From the NCBI GenBank assembly GCA_025677825.1, contig JAIXMO010000026.1, positions 248,001 through 312,000 on the forward strand: 64,000 nucleotides of DNA, written 5' to 3'. The position numbers and the translations under genes are program-made. The stretch is from Helicostylum pulchrum (Eukaryota > Mucoromycota > Mucoromycetes > Mucorales > Mucoraceae). Shown piece after piece: positions 1-13,700 of this stretch; the stretch's first letter is position 1, and the number at the start of each line of letters is the position of its first letter. The notes beneath the pieces are model-generated. The model ran no database searches. It was given only the letters and a program-made list of their open reading frames with translations, and had not been told where the DNA came from.

Positions 1-3000
1 ACTAGCCATCTTCATTCTAGCAGGCATTTGATTTACACCAGGCTTGATAACAGTCTTTTCTAAAATGGCAGTACCGACACTAGAACCACTGGCATCCATA
101 ATAACTTCGAAAGTAAGATCACCAGCAGTAATGGTAATAGCAGATGGGTTGGTCATGGAGATAATAAGTTCAACATCAATGTAATCGGCATAACCGCCAA
201 CAACCTTGAGTGAAAGAATTTCAGTAACACCACCAAAGCTTTGGAAACCTAAAAAAAAATATATGTAAATATAAAAAAAAATATAAAATAAAAAGAAACT
301 TACCAGCCAAGGAAGTTTGAACATCGAAAGCAATGTTTTTAAGAGGAATATCACCAACAGCAGTTTGAGCAATAGAATCAACGGAGCCCTTAAGACCGAA
401 AGGAACAACAGGAAGTAAAGTAAGGCCACCGACGAATTGAGTGAAAGCAGCTTCTGCACCAGAGTAGACCTTGAAAGGAATATCGCTGAAAGCAGTGTGA
501 ACAATACCATCGGCAGAGGTAGTAGCAGGAACTTCAGGGATAAGCATGTTGGCAACATTGTGTCCGCCAGAGTTAGCATCAATACTCATAGAAAGAGACT
601 TGACACCAAGAGGGAAACCGAAGGGGTTGTTCAATTGAGCTTCAACGTTTTGAGAACCAGCAGGGGGGGAGAAAGGATTCTTGGTAAAGTCCATTTGCAT
701 ATCCTTCATGGTAATAGCAGTAATCATGGTAGGAGCAACAGGAGGACCAGGAAGAACGACGTTTTCAATATTGATAGTCTTGAAAGCATCAGAAAGCCAT
801 TGGACGGCACCGTTAGGACCAGAGGCTGAAACTCCCTTGACAGTCAAGATAGAGCTATTGGCACTCAAGAAGTTACCGAAGACTTCAGCAATAGCAGCAT
901 TACCTTCTTCACTTTCTTGATAAATAAGACGACCCTTCATGGTCAAGTTGGCAACACCACGAGCAGGGAAGATGGCGGCACCATCAACAGCAAGAGGTCC
1001 AAGATCAATACCCTTATAGTAAGTTTCGAAACCAGCACCTTCAAAGTTGAAACCAACTTGACTGGGGTTAGAAATAGTAGTTTGAGCTACAAGCGTAATA
1101 CCACCAGCAGCATCGTTACTGGGTAAATCAAAAACAGAAATCTTGACGGCATCCTTGAAACCGTTGGCACCAGCAAGAGTGACGAATTTCTCCATAGCAA
1201 TGTTCTTGAAGGTGAAACCGAGAGCATCAACACTAACATCCTTGGTATAGATATCCCAAATGAATTCTTCATTGTTAATCATGTAGGCAGAAAATTCAGC
1301 CATATCAGCAGTGTTAGATACAGTGAACTCACCAGGAACATCAAAGACAGCACCAGCATTAGGCTTAGCATTAATATCAGCCATGGTAACTTGACCAAGA
1401 ACCTTACCGTTCCAAGCAACGGTCAAGGGGGTAGGGAACTTGATAGTAGCAGCCATAGGACCAGTCTTGCTAATAGAACCCTTCATTTGAACCTTGAAAC
1501 CAGACTCGGTAGGAGCAGACATAATAATGTTCTCAAATTCAAGAATGGAAGCATCAACAATTTGTTGAACAATAGGTTGACCAACAACAGGAATCAAACC
1601 GGTAACAGAGCTATCAGTAGCAATTTGAACGGAAGCTTGAGAGAAAGTAAGTGTGTTCACGTATTGACCAATAGTCAAGTCAGAGGCAAGAGTAAGATCA
1701 ACCTTCAAGACCTTCATGGCATCCATAAGAAAGCTAGAGATGTTGAAGTTCTCAAATAAGCTGGCATCAGGAGCAACAGATTCAGAACCTTCTACTTGGA
1801 AACCACCCATAGCAAATAAAGCATCAATAGGACGAGTATCTAATTGAGCGGTAACAGCAAGAGAACGAAGCAAAGTAGCAACAGCAGCAGGCTCAGTGTT
1901 CATGGCCATGGTAAGAAGAGGAGATTCGGCAGTACTCAAACCAGGAATAATAATAGGGTTACTACTAATATCTTGGTCGATGTTACCAATAGGCATACCA
2001 CTATAAGTAACAGCGGAGACGACCTTAGAGATAGTCAAACCAGTAGAGAAAGGGTTAGCAATGGAAACCTTAACACCAACATTGCCATCAAGGAGAGTAG
2101 TAGGAAGGACAGAAAGAGAAGAGCCTTGAATTAAAGCAGCCTTGAGACCAGGTAAAGTAGTATCGATAGCGATGTCAGAAAGACCTGCAGCAAGAGAGAC
2201 AATAGGAGTAGAATCTTGAGTACCACCAATTTGGACAACGTTGTTTTGACCCATGACAAAAGTACTGAGTAAGTTTTGACCAACAGAAGAGGACTTGGGA
2301 TCAAACTTGGCAAGAGCCAACATAGTGTTGGAACCACGGTTCAAAGTCAAGTTGTTCAAAACGACAGAACCAAGATTTACACCTTCAGATAACATTGCAA
2401 AGACAACATCACCCGTAGCAATATTGAAATCAGATGGGTTTTCCATGGTAACATTAATACTCATCAAAAGAGCATCAGTCTCACCACCAGTAACATCAAG
2501 AGAGTTGATAATAGTGGCACTAGAGTTCAAGAATTGAAGACCGACAAGAGAGGTAGGAACTTCAAAGTTAATACCAGAAAGGACAAGAGGACCAATGGTG
2601 GTGTTGACCTTGGTAGTAGCATTACCAGCAACCATGAATGTATAGTCACTAGAAGAAGTCAAAGCATAAGTATACTCGTTGTAGGTATCTTCCTTTCCTT
2701 GAATACCGGCAAGAACACCGTTATTAATAGCAAAGTTAAGAGTACCAGCCTTTTGGTCACTGACAGCAGCTGTGTAAGGGACATCCATGATAGCGAAACT
2801 CTCGAAACCGTTAGACTTGTTTAAACCGAGAGTAATGGTTTGAGTAACTTCAGTAATATTCAAAGCGAAACCGAAAGGCATAGAGAAGCCAGCAGTGACA
2901 GCGGGAGCCTTAACAGCGGGAGAATAAGGAGCATCCTTATTAAAGTTAAGATCGAGGTAACCCATAGAAACGGAATTAATGATCTTCAAAGGCTCTTCAG

Positions 3001-4206
3001 AGGCAAGAGCGACATTAAGAACAACGGACTTGAGACCTTCAGAGAGCCATTCAACAGGATCTTTACCGTTAGGGGCGGCGGAAACACCAGTGGCAGTGGT
3101 GTTGGAGACCTTTCCAGAGAGGTAGTTGGAGAAAAGAGTACTGACCTTTTCTTGAGCAACAGGGTCGTTAGCTTGAGACTTCATGATACCAGAGAGTAAA
3201 ATATTATTATCACCCTTTTGGAGTGTAATATTATTAGCACGAACAAGACCAAGATTGATACCATCGTAACCAATGTTCATCTCAATAGTACCAAGTTGAA
3301 CACCAATAGGAGAAGGAGAAGTAAGGACGGTACCGAGTTCAATAAGAATACCACCATTCTCAGCATCACCAGGAAGCTGGAAAGAGTTGATTCTTACTTG
3401 GGGAAAACCGTTCATGCCTTCCAATTCAATGTCTTTAACTAAATTGACAGAGGCAGTTCTAAGATTATTTTTTTTATTAAGATTAGTAAATTTTGTCAAG
3501 ATAAAAAAAAATTATTAAAATTTTACCTTGTAAGAGCAGTAATTTTAGCTTTACCATTTAATGTCCATTTGAACTTTTCAGTAGCCATCATATCGCGAGA
3601 GAAAGCAGTGAAAGCAGCAACATCAGTAATAATAAAAGGAGTTACGGTATCGATACCACCACTACCGCCCTTGATATGGGTATTAGGAAGAGTGATTGTA
3701 CCAAGGACAACTTCATTATAAATAACTTCAACGTTATCTTCAAATACAATATCAGCACTGAAAGGACCAGTGTTCTTGAGATCAGTAACCATGTGCATGT
3801 AGAAAGTATTATTAGCATTAGCACCGGGAGGAATTTGAAGATTAGAGTCGGCAGGAGGCTCGAAAGTGATTTGAGCACCTTGTACTTCGATTTTGGAATG
3901 ATTCAAAGTACTTTGGGCAATTTTAGGGAAAGCAACAAAGAGAATTAAAAGGACAACAACAATTACTAAGATAACTGTAATGATAGAACAAATGATCCAG
4001 TACTTCTTGTTCTTGTAGAATGGCTTTTTAACAGGTGCAGAAGGCTTTTCAGAGTATTCTTCGAATCCTGCGTCTGCGTATTCTTGATTATATTGCTCAT
4101 TAGTATTATTATTAGTAGTAGTAGTAGTCGTAACATATTCTTGGTGGTGATGGTGATCACCTTGAGCAGCAAAAGATTGCTGATTATCGTTAATGCTTCC
4201 AGGCAT
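1..4206 (-). CDS. Giant DUF3712 (LEA-like, Tag1-type) membrane protein, 3' end off window
   Basis: Three exons are visible: 4206-3527, 3458-304 and 248 to beyond base 1. Introns 3526-3459 (68 nt) and 303-249 (55 nt) have GT/AG ends and keep frame, giving at least 1361 residues. Residues about 1-60 are a polar Gln/Asn/Thr-rich cytosolic tail with a HHHH run. One transmembrane helix follows (about 70-92, IICSIITVILVIVVVLL), then a long luminal or extracellular part rich in Val, Thr and Asn. This is the layout of fungal DUF3712 proteins; yeast Tag1 is a vacuolar-membrane member with a signalling role late in autophagy. Two long modules recur about 750 residues apart, each with an NGF start, a 'WLS' motif (EWLSEGLK versus QWLSDAFK) and a 'PFGF' motif. 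Family assignment is recognition by eye; function here is inferred. No start other than the ATG at 4206 fits the N-terminus. Confidence 0.75.
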
Positions 4207-7200
4207 TATGTAAAGAGTGGAGATTGTTTTGTTTTTTTAAAGCGAGAAAAATGATTGACAGGTAAAAAAAAATTAGGTCAAACACAGCGTGATGTATTCA
4301 GCTGGTCGATTAAGACACGAAAAGTGTAAGTGTAGGAAGGGAAGGATAAAGAGTGGTTAAAGACAAAAAGTGTAGAAAGTCTCATTGTCTTATATATGTG
4401 AAGAATTAAGATTTGTGAACCCGCATTTTTTAGTGGGAGTACAACAACCTAAACACAGACTCTTTCCACAATTCCTTAATAAACATACGTGTTGCTCAAA
4501 ATTTACTGTTAGGGGATACAAGATGGCATTCACCAATAACTGAATTTTACCATCCCTTATTTTCTCATGTGAATTACCCACAGGTTTCTTAAAATAAATG
4601 GAATAAAAATGTCAATTTTAAAAGTTTGATAGAAAATTGACGTGGAAACTACTAGCCTTCAAACGAAAAAGGCAGGAGCTACAAAAAGCTATATTTATTT
4701 ATTTAAAAAAATATGCCATTTTTTAAACAATAGGCTTTAGCGTAAGATAGCAAAAAAGAAAAAAAAAAGTTATCTGGAATTGATTTTATATTTTTTTTTG
4801 GTTAAAGCATTTATAAAACAGATAAGAAAGATCATGCTAAAAAATAAAAATAACCATATATATCTTATTGGAGGTCACACAACCAACGAAGGTTCTCGTA
4901 CAAAGTATTTGGTATTCTTAGCAGTGATTTATAGCTTAGTAGCCATTATCTTTATAAAAAGCGTATTCTTTACTTTTAATTGTTTCTCTTTCTTTTTTAT
5001 ACTACTCAAATTTTTTTTTTATAAAGTACCTTAAATTTAAATCTATACGAATATTTGAATTACATCCAGCAATTGGTTTATATCACTCCCAGTTGTCAAT
5101 CGCCTGGTCACCTTTTTACCTTGATTTGTGTTTTTACATCAAGTCCGATTTAAATTACTCACCTTTGAATACAACGTCTCAAAAAGGAGAATCATGTCGT
5201 ATTTACCTTTTAATACCCGACACAGCTGTTTTGGCTTGAAACTTTCCCATGGACGAAAATTTAGTAACATAATTGACAATTAGGTAGCAATTGCAAAGTC
5301 TATTTCTAGACTAATATATGGCCACGTTTAGTGGAACAAATATATTCATTCATTAAAGCAGTGACTACAGAGGCAAGATATAGTACTATTCTGATTCCTT
5401 AACCCTTTGACCTTCGATATTTTAAAGATTTAACAAACTTAGATTAATGCAGAAAAAAGTTTATAGAACTTTAATTACCTTCACACGAAGAAGATTTCCT
5501 AAAAAAGAAGTATCACATCTTTAATGTTTGTCGGGAAAAGAATCATAAAGGTAATTGTATGGAGATTTCCTCATTTGTTGCAGCATCTATTATACCCTGA
5601 TAGTATCGTGACAATAACCTGCCGTTTCGAGTAATGCAAAACTCGACTGTTTGCGGTATATTCATCCAGCTGTATTTTTTTCCTATGGTTTAAACTACGG
5701 AGATCCTATATGCTTAATCATCATGTCTATGACATACTTGAAAGAAGAACATCTATATAGTCATCGGTTAGCACTGATATGTTCTAATAGGAATAACATG
5801 GTAAACAAAAGTCAATAATCTTTCTATTCATAGAATATATGCCCTCGTTATTAAATATTATATAATGGAAGAACTCTCGCCCTTTCTCAGGGGGTAATCA
5901 TCACCAGGTAATATTTAATTTTTTATATTGAATAGCGCCACTCTTTCTTTGGTCAGATTACTCATCATCTTGTTAAAATAGGAAACAAGGGGAGCTCTTT
6001 TTATGGCGTCAGGTCGACTATCATACGAAATAATAAGAATGAGGCGAATATTATGGGCTGCGCCGGGAACCAAGGTCATGATAGTAACTTACTCTATTTC
6101 CCATTTCTTTCTCTATTACGGCATTCTATATTTGACTTATTTAGAAAACTTCTGCCGTGAGAGAAAACATGTATTACATGTAAACATCTCGTTATTGATA
6201 ATGTGCAATGGTGTACTGATAGAAAAAATATCATGTGGTATTTAAAACTGGCGGTTCTAAAAAACTCTTTTCTGTATCCTTTTTTTTAATATCGCTTATT
6301 ACAGAAACTTGGCACCTATCCTTCGTATTTTTCCGAATGCATAGTATATTTTATGTATTATTAACCAGGATACTATACAAATAAAATGTTACTAGGTACG
6401 CTTCATAAATGTTTGAAACTCTTGTTTTTACGAATTGGTTTTTATATACTAACGACTTCTTTCGATAAAGCCTATTCATATATTTTATAATTATTGGTAT
6501 GGCTGCTTGGCTTTGGCGAATAAGTCAGTAGAAAACTTATTTGTTGTCAGTTGTTGAGGTCTGGATAGAACCTTATTTTTTTTCGAGTTAAAGGGCGCGG
6601 ATTATATAAACATAGCTTCTTTTTCTTTTTTTTACTCTTCTTGTTTCTCGTATTTTGACTTTCCGGTAGTTATGAAATATTGAAACTATGTATAATATAA
6701 TAACAAGAAAAATAACCTAGGTAAGAGTTTTAACCCTAAAATTTTTCTGGACATAAATGTGTATAAACTTCGTAAAAAAAAAGGGAGTGGACACTTTTTT
6801 CTAACTGTATAAGTATTATATACTTAAACTTATATCGGATAATTCATATCCTGAAAGATGTGCTGGATAGTAAACACATGTAGAGGTTTTATCGGTAAGC
6901 TAGTAGAAAGTTTACGTTCATTCTAACCGAATTTATATACAAATGTAACAATAATAAGCGTAAAGACAACACACTTTTTTTTTTAAAAAAAAATCAGAAA
7001 CATTGGACTTTTGCTTAAAAAAAGTATCCTGATGATCATATTTTATTATATGTCATAAAACTCGCTATGTTTATTATGTAGCAATATAAGGAAAAAAAGG
7101 GACGTATCTATTTTTTTTTTCTAAAACAACCTAAGCTTACCAGCCTTTCAGATATCATTATTTTGGCGTTTGATAAAATATATGTTTTTTGGCGGAAAAA

Positions 7201-9639
7201 CTCGAGAGCCGGAAAGCTGGGCCGGAAATTGAAAGGAGGTACGCCTTTTAAATATATTGCACCGTTTTGTGCTACAAGGAATTATTCCACTGGATAGCTG
7301 GTTTGATTGTGCAACTGTCAAACCAAAACATAATCAGAAAATCGGGTCTCGAACTTTACTCAAATTTCATTACACTTGAATTGCTCAATATTTAAAAATA
7401 GTTGCAATAAATACCCATTTTGTTCGAATTAATAGAAAACCAAAAGTGAGCTCAATGGTAAAAAAAAAAAAAAGGTACAAGAAGTTTATCAAGAGTAGTG
7501 TCATTAAGTATATTGAAGCAATGAATGCATGCTTGGCATCTGCCCGTGTTTTTTTCCATCAACCTGGACACAAGTGTAGTACTCTTCTGATTCTAAATAT
7601 AATAGTTTAATGTTACATGCTAGACTATCGGGGTACACTGAGTTAAATAAGATATACGAAGGTATTACTGATCCAAAGCTACCGACTAATCTAGCCTTTT
7701 GAATAAAAAAAAAGTATACTTTGAAGACATAGTTTAAGCAAGATATCTGCTTAAAAACGTACATTTCTGTTTTCAGACTGAAACAAATACAGATATTTGG
7801 GTACACGTTCCGATCACCTAAATAAATTCCCATGTACACAATTGTAAGATGTATACATGCAGTACTTGATCACGGGGATAATTCAACAGAATTTGGGTAA
7901 TACGTATAGAATGGACCGGTTTATAGAATGGAAAGAACCTTACCATCTTTTACACTTATTTCATTAAAAAAATAATCTTATATATCAATCAAGAACTATT
8001 TTTTTTTTTAAAAGTAATCGACTTCAAAAGTTATGGAAAATAGTAATATTTATATACGACGATATTGTATTTTGGGTCTTTAAAATGAGATGATCTACGA
8101 GAAAAAAAGATATACATATCTAAAAAATGAGCAAATGCAAGTAACTCAAGTTACTAAAAAGATGAATTCTGTGCTCTTTACTATCTCTATTAAAAAATAT
8201 TACGGCAATTTTAAATCGGCTTTTTTAGGAAATTTTCTAGTAGGCGTTGTCCTCGTTTTAGTCGAACAGCGCACTGACCTCTTTTTTTATAGCCTACGCT
8301 GTGTACATGGGAACTGTCTTTCTGTTTTAGTTAATTACCTGTAACTACTAAATATTGGTCAGAACTTGATAGATATTTTGGAAAAAATGACTAAAAACTC
8401 TAAATATATTAAGTAATTATTAGGAACTTGGGAAGAGGTTACGAGCATATACGAGATGTACCTTTCATAACTATGAAAGTTTGTCTAGTTTCGTCTGATC
8501 TTCTAAAGTATCTTAGTTACAGTTTATAAATTAAATTAGCTACAGGTCAAGTAATTTTTCTTTTTACTAATATTCTTAATCTGTTCTGCCCGAGATATTT
8601 AAAAAGAAGGTAAAAAAATAAAAATATCCTGCTATTTCAAAACCCCATTTTTTTTTTGTGGGAATATAACATTCGATAGTGTAGTTGTACTAATACCGAA
8701 GCCTTATTGCTTAATTTATCGTTATTGCTATTGCGGTACGTTTTACAGTATGTATACAATCCAGGTTGTAAAAGCTCGTTAATTTAACGAATGTTTAAGT
8801 AATCGCGCAAAACGAACCTTCTCGGCAAAAAAAAGGAAATTTTTGATCTTCCACGGATAACACGAATATAATGAATTTTCATTTCACTCGATCGAAGTTT
8901 GAACGAAATCGTAATAAAACAGCTAGTTTCTTTTTTACAACCAGAGTATATACAACTATTCGCCTAGCCTCGCTTTGTTCGGTGGCATCGTCGCCGTCGC
9001 CCTGCGGGATTAGAGACTTGTAATATTTTACAAAATCTATCTTTTCTTTACATGATCTCCTCTTTGAGGGGATAGAATAGCCTTTTTGTAAGTAAACGAA
9101 ATAGAACATCATATTTTTTGGGATCGATCGTGTAAATCGACCATGTGTCAATATTTTCCCTATTCTTTGGATGTACGTTATATTGTAATTTGGAATAAGC
9201 GCCGAAAATAAAATTGCATCGCTTCTCATTACCGGATACATAATTATCCAGCCCTGATATTGATATCTTTCTGACAAGTCTACGTTGCTTTTCTAATGAA
9301 CGGTGTAACCAGTCAAGTTAAATAATTTTTAGTATAATAAATCACGATTTTTATCTAGAGATTTACAATTTTTATAACCGCAATTCGACATATACGAATG
9401 TATGCATAAAAACAAAAACGAATGTAATCTAAGACGCATTAAAGTTTTACGCTCTCTAGATTATCCATAACATAAAACTCTCACTCACTCTCTCACTCTC
9501 GCAACTCCACTTATTATAATAAACTAAATCAAGATATTGATGATCACACTGTCGATGTATAATATACTCTGATTTTCAATTCTATTCTAAGTTCGAACTA
9601 TTTTTTTTTCTTTTTCAATAATTTATTATATATGTCGCT
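4207..9639. other. Gene-poor AT-rich intergenic region (5.4 kb)
   Basis: I see no supportable gene here. Open frames on both strands are short (at most 132 codons), rich in Phe/Ile/Lys/Tyr from AT-rich DNA, and show no recognisable domain or splice-linked extension. The stretch has many poly-A/T runs. Two things stand out. A small GC-richer patch lies at about 8940-9010 inside a 132-codon minus-strand frame. A CT/CA-rich microsatellite lies at about 9479-9502. The left side should contain the promoter of the DUF3712 gene, which starts at 4206. The right side holds the 3' flank of the complex I gene. Confidence 0.6.
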
Positions 9640-10371
9640 TTAGGTGGTGATGACTCTCATAGGGAAATAAGAACCTATTGTAAAGAAAATAAAGTAAGTA
9701 AAATATTTATGCAGCAAAGTTATATTATAAAGACTAACCATCATTGGGAGGAACGAAATCCGTAGATTCCTTCCAGGTGACTTGAGGGCCAAATCTGGGA
9801 GCAGGAGCAAGTTTACTTGTAGTATAAAGCTTTTGAGAGTTCAAAATTTCGACAAGAGGCTTGGCTTCAGTAGAAGTAGCAACGGCCTTATCAGCAGCAG
9901 CTTCGGCAGTGAGACTAATTAATTTATAGTTAGTTATTTAGAATAATTATCTACTAATTCTACAATCTTTTATCTTTTTACCTAGGGTCGACATGACCAC
10001 CTTCGAGAAGGAGAGCAACATCATTTTGAGTGTAAACAGCGAGACGAGGGAAGTTTCTACGGGTATCACGCTTATAATAGGGGTTGTTACTGATAGCGGA
10101 AGCCTCGGACTTGGGGTAAACGTATTTTCCTTGAGAACTATATCAAACTGTCAGTATACTTTTCTAAATCCATTCTATTTGAGATTCACTGTCTTACGCG
10201 GGAGCAGGAGTACGGAATTTACCAACAACGGGCATACCGTCAGTTGACAAAGGGTTCTATGCAAAAGTTTATATTTTTAATATTCCAATTCGTCTTAATT
10301 TTATCGTTGTAGAAACTTACGATAGAGAGATATTTCTTAACCCAAGACCAAGTCTTTGTATTCCAGGACAT
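9640..10371 (-). CDS. Probable mitochondrial complex I accessory subunit (fungal 21.3 kDa type), 5 exons
   Basis: Exons 10371-10321, 10256-10198, 10137-9982, 9914-9739 and 9674-9640 join in frame to 158 residues; every intron is 60-69 nt or so with GT/AG ends. The protein starts MSWNTKTWSWVKKYLSINPL, has a central motif NPYYKRDTRRNFPRL and ends YFPMRVITT. The NP-aromatic-KRD-RRNFPR motif is what I associate with the fungal 21.3 kDa accessory subunit of NADH:ubiquinone oxidoreductase; this is memory-based and moderate in certainty. If right, the product sits in the mitochondrial inner membrane and helps assemble or stabilise complex I rather than carrying a redox centre. The gene is too split to appear as a long open frame. 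Retaining the last intron (9738-9675) gives a stop within two codons and a 148-residue form without the YFPMR tail. Confidence 0.6.
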
Positions 10372-10741
10372 TTTTTATATAATGGCTACATTGATTTTTA
10401 AAAATATATATAAATTAACTAGTTAATATTACTACTGAAGAATCAAAATAATCATCGCATTAAAAAAGCTGAATTTACGACTAATTACCTTATTGTAAGT
10501 TAGATCAACAAAATAAAGAAGTATTCGGGCTGGCTCTACAAGGATTATCAAAAAAAAAATCAAAAATAATGATGTCACGCTATCGGGATTTTGACCTACC
10601 AAAATATTGTAAAAATCAAAATATCCACATTTATAAAGATAAAAATGTTTGATTAATGGGAAAAATATACTATATATTATGAGATTTATTACAAGAGGGA
10701 AAAAAAGAAAAATGGAAACAATTGATGATATTTTGAGTAGT
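10372..10741. other. Intergenic region, complex I gene promoter
   Basis: 370 bp between the start of the complex I subunit gene and the stop of the Kre33-like gene, both on the minus strand. It is AT-rich and must hold the 3' UTR of the acetyltransferase gene and the promoter of the small gene. I see no RNA gene or repeat in it. Confidence 0.5.
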
Positions 10742-13700
10742 CTATGAACGTTTGGCCTTCTTGGATAACTTGACCTTTCCGTTAAGACGGTTCTTTTCCT
10801 TTTCAGACATTAACTTGGCACTTTCAGCCTTTCTCTTCTTGGAAGAATTTTCGTTCTTAACGCTAACAACAGAACTCAAATCAGCCTTCTTTCCTGAAGC
10901 AAGAGCCTTGACACGATCTTCAACAGGGGCCCAATCTTCTTCTTTACCGCCAATAGCATATTTTGATAAATCAAGTGAGTCAATCAATTCTCTTTGCTTT
11001 GCCTTTAAGCCGTCCATAACTTCGTCACCTGCCTTCTCTAAATCGGCATCGACATCGTCCTTTAATGGTTTCCAGGCTTCATCATCAGCTGCGTCACGCT
11101 TACCGCTGTTTTCATCAGTATCCTTAGAAGGCTTAAGAGCAGGTACAGTCTCTTCATATGCCTTGGCTTCAACCTTGGCAAAATATTGAGACATCTTTCT
11201 AATAATCTTGACGAAAAGAGCAAGTACTTGGTTACTAGCCAAGTTGAGTTCCTTTTGAAGTTCATCAATAGATTTACGTTGAAGACCAATACCAAGTAAG
11301 ATGGCACTTTGAACACCAGAAAGCTTAATATCAGCAGGCATCTCACCTCTAAAGTAAAGTTCGGCAATGGTAGGAATCATATCAATGATAACATGGTAAT
11401 CAAGCATGTTGTTAGAGTAAGATTCAAGACGCTTTAAATCGTAAGGAGTGAAGAAAAGTCCTAATGAGTTCTTGTTAAGATCACGACCACCTTCAACCTC
11501 ACTATCTTGACCTTGCTTAGCAGCATCAATGATACTAAGGGCATTGACAGCAGTAAAATCACGGAAGTTGTATGATAAAAGGTTTAAGAAACGCTTGGAG
11601 AAATCACGAGCAAAGGCATCAAGCCATGCAGAGTTAGCAACACGGGAATCTTCAGTATCGGTCAAAGCCTTGATCATGACGCAAGAGTGTTCACCAGTCA
11701 ACTCGTTGGCAGTTTGACGCATATAAAGAGGAACGAAACCAGCACGCTTCCAGAACTTATGAAGAGAGGGTGTAAGACCGTAAGAGACACCGAGGTAGTC
11801 AAGACGAGGAGCAGGCTTGTCACTCAACTTGGTAAGAAGAGGGGGCATCTTACGAGGATCACGAATCTTAATTTGATCAGTCTTCAAGTCAGTGTTATCA
11901 AATTCATGATCGTCAACATTAGGAAGGGTTTCGCTATCATTAGGGCTGGTCTCACTCAAACTACTAGTCTTACCTTGGTAGAAGTTAGTAAGGAGTTCAA
12001 GAGCTCTAGAACCATAACCCATCTTGGCGTAATCAGGATGAGTAGCAATACGGACAATACGAGCACCAGAAAGACTGGCGAAATCATCATCTTGATATTG
12101 TTGAGAGATTAACCAAGGAATCATATCACCGGAAGGACGTTGACCACGAGCAAGAGAGTTAATGACACTTTGACGAGAAATTTCACCCTCAAGACATACT
12201 TGCACAACAACTAAAGGATCAGGTAAGCTGGTGCTGTTCTCATTGACAGGAGGGAGCAAAACGAACAAATGATGAGCAGGAGCATCACTCATCAATTGTA
12301 AATCGTTAGGAGAGTTTTTGTAATGACTAGCAACATAGAGAGACATCATACGTTGCAAGAAAGTTTCAGAGACAGGGTGATAGGAGAAAAGAGTATCACG
12401 GTTAACATAGAAAAGTTCACACTCAGAGGGATGAGGACAACCTTGAATGTTCTTGGAAACAACAGTAGCATCTAAACAAAGAACCTTGTTTAACCATTTT
12501 TCAACGGGATCATTAGGAGCATAACGAATAGGCTCTTCGAGTTTAACTTCCTTTAAGGTACGACCACCTAAAGAGGTATCAGCGCCTTCGACCTTCTTGG
12601 CTTGAAGATCACGGCCAACAATGATACCATCAGCATCATCCTTCTTATCAACAAATCCACGAGATTGTTCACGCAATTGTTGGATCAACTTGAGAGAAAG
12701 AGAACGGCCGGTACCTTCATAACCGTTGATAGTAGAGGCCATGAAGACGAGGTAAGGACCTAACAATTTACGAACTAAAGGTAAAGGAATAGCAGCAGCT
12801 TCATCAATAACAAGAAGTTCAGCTTGACCAAGAACGTGAGCATCTTGGGGTTGAATATATTGAATAGTTTGACGATGTTGCTTAAAAATATTGACACGAA
12901 CAACAGCCTTGTTGAATTCAGGGTTAGTAGATTGAACAATATCGTAATCAAGATGTTCCTCATATCCGAGAGCATCAAATGCCTTAAAGACAAATTCGAA
13001 CAAAGTATTTAAATTCTCGGGACTGGGAGATGTAACAAAAATGTTGGAGTAACCATAAGCAACAGCAGAAGCCATGGCAATACCAAGAGCGGCAGACTTA
13101 CCACGACCACGAGCAGCAGTTAAGGTAACAGTACTACGAAGAGACTTTTCAGAAATAGCTTCGATGAAAGTCAAGACTGCCTTAGCTTGATCAATAGTAC
13201 GTGTACATTTAACAAGAGATCCAACAGGTTCAGTGTCGACTAAAGAATCCTTCAATTCCTTAAGTTCAATTTCCTCGGCAGTTTGTTCGTCAGATTGCTT
13301 AATGGCAAGAGGCTTGACGTTCTTACCCATACTGATAGGCAAAACGTTTAGTTCATCATCAACAACTAAACAAGTCTCACATGATCCAAGTGATAAAATA
13401 AAACGTTCGTTGAAACGAGCAATAATATCGCTATGAGCTTCGGTACGATATCTACTGTGAACATCCTAAAAAGAAAAAGAAAACATGTCAAAATTTTCCA
13501 CTTAAAAACAAGTACTCGAAAATAAAATTACCATGGTCATAGTATAAAGTTGCTTAAGAGAGTTCATACTCTTCAATAAGAGAACAACCATACCTCCACC
13601 TTCAACAGTTTCGATAGTACGAGCTAAAGTATTGGGTGTAATAGCTTCGAAATCTTGAAGAACAACCATACCATAGGTGTTACCAAGAATGTTTTGAGTT

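Noticed and set aside
4390..4581. 63-codon cysteine-rich minus-strand frame (CGKSLCLGCCTPTKKCG)
   Set aside because: Short, no signal peptide, no recognised finger spacing, and no splice-linked continuation; could be real but is not supportable.
7504..7839. 111-codon minus-strand frame rich in Tyr/Phe/Ile
   Set aside because: Composition follows local AT content and no homologous motif is seen.
8879..9277. 132-codon minus-strand frame
   Set aside because: No domain and no start context; kept only as a GC-patch observation.
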